The notes under the pieces were generated by a model. It worked only from the letters and a program-made list of their open reading frames with translations, searched no databases and was not told where the DNA came from. From NCBI GenBank assembly GCA_003415625.1, contig PYIU01000005.1:3105001-3169000 (forward strand): a stretch of 64,000 bases of DNA, written 5' to 3'. This document shows, in pieces, positions 58,464 through 64,000 of the stretch. Each line of letters starts with the position of its first letter. The stretch's first letter is position 1. The position numbers were made by a program, and so were the translations under genes. The DNA comes from Aquanectria penicillioides (Eukaryota; Ascomycota; Sordariomycetes; Hypocreales; Nectriaceae).

Positions 58464-60195
58464 ATGGCGGTTGTACACTCCCTTTGGGCCTCGCTGGTCT
58501 CGAGTGCCCCAGCCGCGGATCATGTCTTCTTGTCCTTGGCTTTGGAAGCCATTCTCATAGTCCTTTTCCTTTATGTCGTTGTTCCCCTTCTACGATCCCT
58601 CATCCGTTCTTCCCACTCCTCCACTTCTTCCGAGTTCCCCTTCTCAGACTACAACTCCAAGATTCCACTACATAATGGCCTCCTCTCCATCTCGCAACTC
58701 CCCAACATTGCTTCGTCCGTCCCTTGGCTCGGGCACCTGTTCGGATTACAGAACGACAGCGCTCGCTACGTCAACCGTCTCATTGCTTCTACCAAAGCCC
58801 AAATCTTCACCATTGATATCCCCTTTAAGCGAATAATCGTTGCCAATCCGTCCATGGACCGAAACCTTTCTCGACACACCTCGGACACGGGACTGGCTCA
58901 GATCCTAGCATACGTTGGTCCTCGCGTCTTTAGCCTGGGACCCAAGACACTTCAAGTAATCCTCGACGCTGACCCCCGACCTCTTCACAAGGTTGAGTTT
59001 GGCGGCGTCGACAACCTCAAGCTTCTCTCGGAGCGTTCCGCCGTCTTCATCTGGGATGAGATGAACAAGATGCCGTCTCATAGCGAGGTTGACCTCGCTC
59101 ACTGGATGTTCGGACTTACAGTTTCCGCCACAGCAAGCGCCGTCTGGGGGTTGAGAACCCCTGGCGAATGGATCGCGAGTTCGCTGAAGAGTTCATGTAA
59201 GTGCCGCGCCACTTATAAGCACACCCACCACACCACTCATCTCACCCGCCAACACACCCACCAACACACCCACCAACCATCGTCTGCGAAGATTTCGCGC
59301 CAATTCTCATCAGCCTTTTTACTAACCAGCTCACAGGAATCTCAGTGAGACCTTCGATTCCCTCTCTCGACCCCTCGCCTGTCTCACCGCCCGCTCGGCT
59401 TACAAGTCTCGCAAGTTCCTCACCAACCGCCTCCGCGAGTTCCATCACCAGCACCGCGACAGCCGCGTCCAGAGCGTGGCCCACGGAATCAATGTCGTCG
59501 CTCACTCGGATCCCGACTGGGAAACCAACCCAGATTACTTCAACATCGAGATGGTTTCCGCGCTTGGTCTCCTTGCCACCCCCAGCACGCTCTGCGTGTG
59601 GCTGATGCGACACCTCCTAGCTGCTCCCGATATGATGCGTGTTATTGTTGAAGAAGTTCACCGACTCAAGGATACCCGGGGCGAGACCTATGGCACCCCG
59701 AGACTGGATCTCACAGATGTGCGCACTCTTTGCCCCTGGCTCGTGGCATCCTGGTACGAGACGCTTCGACTTCACATGACCGGCGTCCCTCGTCTTGCCC
59801 GCCACGACTTCAACCTGAGCGTCCCTGGCTCCGATCCTCTGGCCGTATCTCAGGGAGACATTTTTCTCCTGCCCATGTGCGCGTCAAACCTCGACGCCGC
59901 GACTTGGGGCCCCGATGCTGCCGACTTTGTCCCCGGCCGCTTCATCAACGGCGACGGTGAGCTCAACAACAGCTTAATCCGCAAGGTCCGCGCTTTTGGC
60001 GTTGCGGGAAACCTGTGCCCTGGCCGAGTCTTTGGCTTCGAGGTGGCTATGATGATGGTCGCTGGCATGCTGCGAACCTTTGAGATCAAGGGCCTCGACG
60101 ACCGCGGCTTCTGGGTTCCCGACGTGCGGAGAGGCTTCAACGTCGGGTTTGAGCGATACGCCGACGATATCAAGGTTGCTTTGGTGAAGAGATGA
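58464..60195 (+). CDS. Cytochrome P450 (frameshifted as sequenced)
   Basis: Two exons, 58464-59196 and 59337-60195; the 140-bp intron has GTAAGT, ACTAAC and CAG signals. An N-terminal membrane anchor (about residues 20-45) is followed by a Pro/Ser-rich hinge. The ExxR motif is ETLR in WYETLRLH, and the haem loop reads FGVAGNLCPGR with the thiolate Cys at about residue 472 of a 530-aa product. The frame breaks within or near the G5 run at 59146-59150. Beyond it the conserved reading (ENPWRMDREFAEEF) is one base out of register. The exon total (1,592 nt) is one short of a multiple of three. The layout resembles fungal P450s near CYP7/CYP8 sterol or prostanoid hydroxylases; the substrate is unknown. 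ER membrane enzyme using a P450 reductase. Confidence 0.88.
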
Positions 60196-61959
60196 AGCAC
60201 GTAATAGCCTCTCATTCATTTCCCTTTTCCTTCTCCCATTTCATGTCTATGTCATCCTTATCTGATCCCTACTTTGTCCATATTTGTTTTTCTGGAACTT
60301 TTTTTTTTTTGTTTCTGGGAAGGCCTTTTGATGATATTCCTTTTGTATTCACGGTTTGGGTGTACTTTTACTCCTCCTTTCCTTCAAGCTCGGTGTCACT
60401 TACGGATATTGGTCCTCTCTCTTTTTTTTTGTTGTTCACGTCGGACACCCGACAACAGACGATACTCATCAACTACAGAGTCCTAGTTGGACAAGGACAA
60501 ACAGAAATGTCATGTTCTGGTTTTGGTTCTTTTTGATATGTACAAATGCTAAGAATAATTTTATTCCGCTAGACGAATTGAAGGTTTTCTCTACTAGTTC
60601 AAGATGGCTTGCAACGCTTGCGAAGAAAAATATACCTGGTTGTGGAGACACTCAAGCTACTGAGAAACAGGCTACTTTTCGATAATTCTCGCTGTTAGTC
60701 TACACAGGTTGTGACTAGTAACGCCACTGGGAGACTCTATCACGTGCCTTGGCGGTGCTGAATTGATTCAACGTGATTGCTCTTGGGTGTAAGCTCAACG
60801 TTCCAGGAATGCGATGCGATTCCACTTTGTTCTGGAATTGTCTTTCTCGCCCCTTTTCACATCTTGACTTGGCACCGTCGGTTGCGGCGGCATTAATTAT
60901 CCCTTGTACTTATTCATGGACATCGAACTGATCCTCACCTATATAACCTGATTGGTTGTCTCATGGATTTGAACGATGAAAAAATCCCGTTGTCCTCACA
61001 TGAGCCAAAGAAAGGTATGATTTACATCCTCTATCGACACTCTAGGATAATAAGTAGGTTTTGAGATAATTCGTAATCGTTATGTTTTTATTTCCCTCAT
61101 TGCTCCTTTCTCAATGACTTTGTCTCCGGCATTGTGCATTCGAATTGAGGCCAGAGTTCCCGACGGGACGCCCATTGACGCAGCGTTCTATTCGGCCAGG
61201 GACGAGTTCTTTAAATTGAACATAATTAAATTCTAAACTCTGAGAATGCAGCCTTCATGGAGTTTCTTGGACATTATGTCAGCGTCTTCAGAATGAGGTG
61301 ATCAAGGTGTTCAAAGCTAACAGTCCTGAATCGGGCCTCGTTTAGCTTTGTAGGAGCAGTATTTTGAGGATGAACGAAAATAGGAATTGAATCTGATCGT
61401 CGGGTGAATAATTGTAGATATGCTTCACAGTTGAAATCATGGCGCTGTCTACATCACCAATGCTCCCTGAGCTTTAGATTTGAGGACTGCGTCTGTGTTT
61501 AGAAGCATTTGGTCACACCAAGGCCAAAGGATCCAAATAATGTCCAATTTATACTTATAAAGCTATGCTAACGAAGTCAACAAGATCAATCCTATCTTCC
61601 GTATACTCAAGGTACGGTGAATTCGATTCTGTTGGGCCGAGTTGATGACATCGCCGTCCAACAGCCACCACGTGTCAAACAACGCAGATGAGACAGATTC
61701 GCGGCCCAAACAGGATGGATTTCCCCCATGACCGTCGGCATAACACGCTAGTCTTACGAAGCGCTTGATACGAGCTCAGCTTAGCGTTTATGTGAGAAAG
61801 TGTCGTCAGCTTCGGAGCAGGGATGGCAAATCCATCCCATTGTCACGTGAGCCTAGCAGTCGCTCTTCGAGTTGCCTCAACTTCCTCCATTTCGCCCCGG
61901 CTTACGTAGAGAAACTCGATGGTTTTGTTTTTTAAACCGTGTCATGGAAACTATTTGCC
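60196..61959. other. Intergenic interval
   Basis: About 1.8 kb between the P450 and the F-box gene; T-rich 3' flank at first, then unremarkable DNA. No gene or RNA is recognised. Confidence 0.5.
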
Positions 61960-64000
61960 ATGTCGCACCATCACCAGGCTTGCCTTCTCTGTGGTGGGGA
62001 TGTCGACAAGTCCGTCTATGGGCCGCCAACATGGATGGGCCATGTTCGAGTCTGTAAGTGTCCTGCATGAGAATTCGAAAGTTGCCTCCATTAAAGGACG
62101 TAGGCTTACTTTTGAGTGGTTAGTGTATACCCAGCTTGAGAAATGGGGCGAAGGGCGGCTTTCAGGAGTTTCGAAGAGCAAAGATGCCCAGCATGTCATT
62201 CCTTACCACGACTCCATGGGCTCAGAGCCCAGTGATCTTAGTGCCGGGCTGCCATGGGTTCCCATACATCCGATGAGAACAAGGTTTGATGGGGTCTTGT
62301 CGATCTATCAATCGGGCCCACCCCGTCCATTCTGGGGCTTCATGATACACGACTCCTGCTGGGATGTCTTCTCCGCCAACTGCGCCTGTCATGGAACATC
62401 GGTTGACATCCAGGCCCTTTTCGATCTTTGCAGGTCATTCCCCGTACGTGCAGATACTATGGACTGGGGTCATGAATACATTGGTCTCCTTGGTCGTCAT
62501 CTGGGAGTCCGTTCACTGGATCATAGTTCCCTACCCCAGAAACCCGTGAAGCGGGGCACATTGTATCCTGGAGAGGCGCCATTGATGTCCGAGCACAGAT
62601 TCAACAAATCAGTCGAACATTTATCCACAAAGGACCCTCTCCAACTGCCTCGAATAAGGGAGGTTATGGATGGCAAGTTCGGGGGCATGTTTGCTTCGGC
62701 GATAAATCCGGTTTGGATGGGGCGGACGCATCCTTCTAGCGACTGCTTTGGAACCCTGCCGCCGGAGATACGAACCGAAATCCTCATTCGCCTAAGCTCC
62801 GTGGACGTACTTAATTTGAAGCTCGCTTCCTCCGTGTATGCCGCAATGGCTCTACCGGAAATTTTTTGGTATTCCAGGTTCAGGGCTGGTCGGGAACTCG
62901 AGCACGTCTTTGAAGCCCATCGTTGTGCCAGTGGGACTGGGACATGGCGGTCTCTATACTTCCACAGCAGGGCCCTCGAGTATTCTCCGTACATGGAAAA
63001 TAGGACACGTATCTGGGAGCTGGCAAGCAGGCTTCGTCACCTCCTCTCGCAGCGGACCGGGGCCTCCATCTGCTATGGGACACCGGTGCGCAGCTTCTTC
63101 GAAAATGAAGCAGCTTTGGTGAAGCAGGATTGGGTGACTGCTAGCGGCGATCTTGTTGACCACGATGTCGTCTTTGAGAAAGGTGTCAGATCGTTATGGA
63201 CAAGGTCAATAGTCGTCCCCACAACATTTACGAAGACCTCTGTGTCTTCTGTCGACATTGGCGGGCGTCGATACATATCTGGAATCCACTGGGTGCAGGA
63301 GAATGGAGAGCCTGTCCGATTTGGCTATATTCACCCAGATAATGAAGAAAAGGTGGAGTGGGATGGGGATTCCAGCAATGGACGATCTATTTCAGGGCTT
63401 AGGATTGCCCTCGATGCTTGGGGAATCCGGGGTATCTCAATTGTTCTATCCTCTGGTGCTTCATCCCAATGGATCGGAGACGCTGATGGAGTTTCAAAAC
63501 GGAACTTGGCCATTCCATGCCCTCCAAGATCTTCAAGCCCCCATATTGCCCATCTGAAAGCTGGATTTGATGTAAGCCATGCCAACTAATACCAACCTTG
63601 CGAAATCAAAACTGACATGAGCAGGCCCTCAAAATTGTTTCTCTTTCAATTGCTGCTGACGGAAACATCCCATATATCCCATGCAGTTTAACGTTGAGAG
63701 ATGCGCAACTGTGGTATCCCGAAATCCCAGATGAAAAGCTCACATATTTAGGCATGCGCGACTCCCGCTTCCCTCACAATAGAGCCCAAATTCCATACTC
63801 GGTACTTCTTTTTGGTGGGGAGAACGGAGAGAACCTCCCATACGTCGATGACATCACTATCTGGGCCACAGACGGAAGTAAAAACCCCTACTTTTTCGGC
63901 CGCACCAGCATCACTGGTATCGAGTTCCACTACTCTCAGGAAGTCAATGGGGAACGATCTGTTATTTTAGGGCAGAAATCTGATTTGAAACGAGACATTG
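61960..64000 (+). CDS. F-box protein with large C-terminal domain (3' partial)
   Basis: Three exons are visible: 61960-62053, 62124-63571 and 63625 to the window end. The introns are GTAAGT/TTAG and GTAAGC/CAG. The first intron is placed so that the N-terminal zinc-like CLLCGG and WMGHVRV pass into LYTQLEKWGEGRLSGVSK, as in related fungal proteins. The F-box (LPPEIRTEILIRLSSVDVLNLKLAS...) lies at about residues 240-290. The ~330 residues after it, with WRSLYFHSRALEY, IHWVQENGEP and YFFGRTSITGIEF, belong to an uncharacterised domain common in filamentous ascomycetes. F-box proteins recruit substrates to SCF ubiquitin ligases; the target is unknown. The stop codon lies beyond the window. Confidence 0.82.

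Overview
The window is nuclear DNA from a filamentous ascomycete (Pezizomycotina, probably Sordariomycetes). Three things support this. Genes carry short introns (about 47-140 bp) with GTRNGT-type donors and CTAAC-like branch points. A 5.5 kb LTR retrotransposon has been turned into very AT-rich DNA in the manner of repeat-induced point mutation (RIP). The gene families are typical of moulds: AtuA/DUF1446, DUF2434, a ferric reductase, an Rrt8/EI24-like membrane protein, and an F-box protein of a filamentous-fungal type. I cannot name the species.

Layout. 26-4038 (-) encodes a long secreted mucin-like repeat protein with one apparent frameshift. 5178-6130 (-) encodes an EI24/Rrt8-like membrane protein. 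6629-12130 is a complete but RIP-destroyed Ty1/copia element with 259-bp LTRs and a 5-bp target duplication, lying in the space shared by the Rrt8-like gene and a divergent GFA/CENP-V-type gene (12292-12687 +). Next come a short-chain dehydrogenase (13376-14447 +), a candidate small secreted acidic protein (14866-15234 -), an endonuclease/exonuclease/phosphatase-fold protein (16174-17064 -), an AtuA/DUF1446 protein (18865-20794 +) and a convergent ferric reductase (20909-23149 -).

After about 4 kb without recognisable genes there is a housekeeping cluster: a gelsolin/severin-like protein (27147-28358 -), Golgi COG complex subunit 5 (29072-30403 -) and, divergently, a DUF2434 membrane protein (31879-33698 +). 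A two-finger C2H2 transcription factor (42417-44595 +) follows. It is flanked by unusually long gene-free intervals of 8.7 kb and 13.9 kb; the second is packed with microsatellites and homopolymers. The right end has a cytochrome P450 (58464-60195 +), also with a single-base frameshift at a G run, and a partial F-box protein gene (61960 to the window end).

The genes do not form an obvious pathway or biosynthetic cluster. They look like ordinary chromosomal genes beside one silenced transposon. The points most worth following are the two G-homopolymer frameshifts, the complementary survival of the two LTRs and the residual C context in the RIP block, the poly-Asp secreted protein with an in-frame extension behind a TAG-CTAG stop, the excess of AAG 3' splice sites, and the large microsatellite-rich gene desert. 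I found no convincing new multi-gene system.
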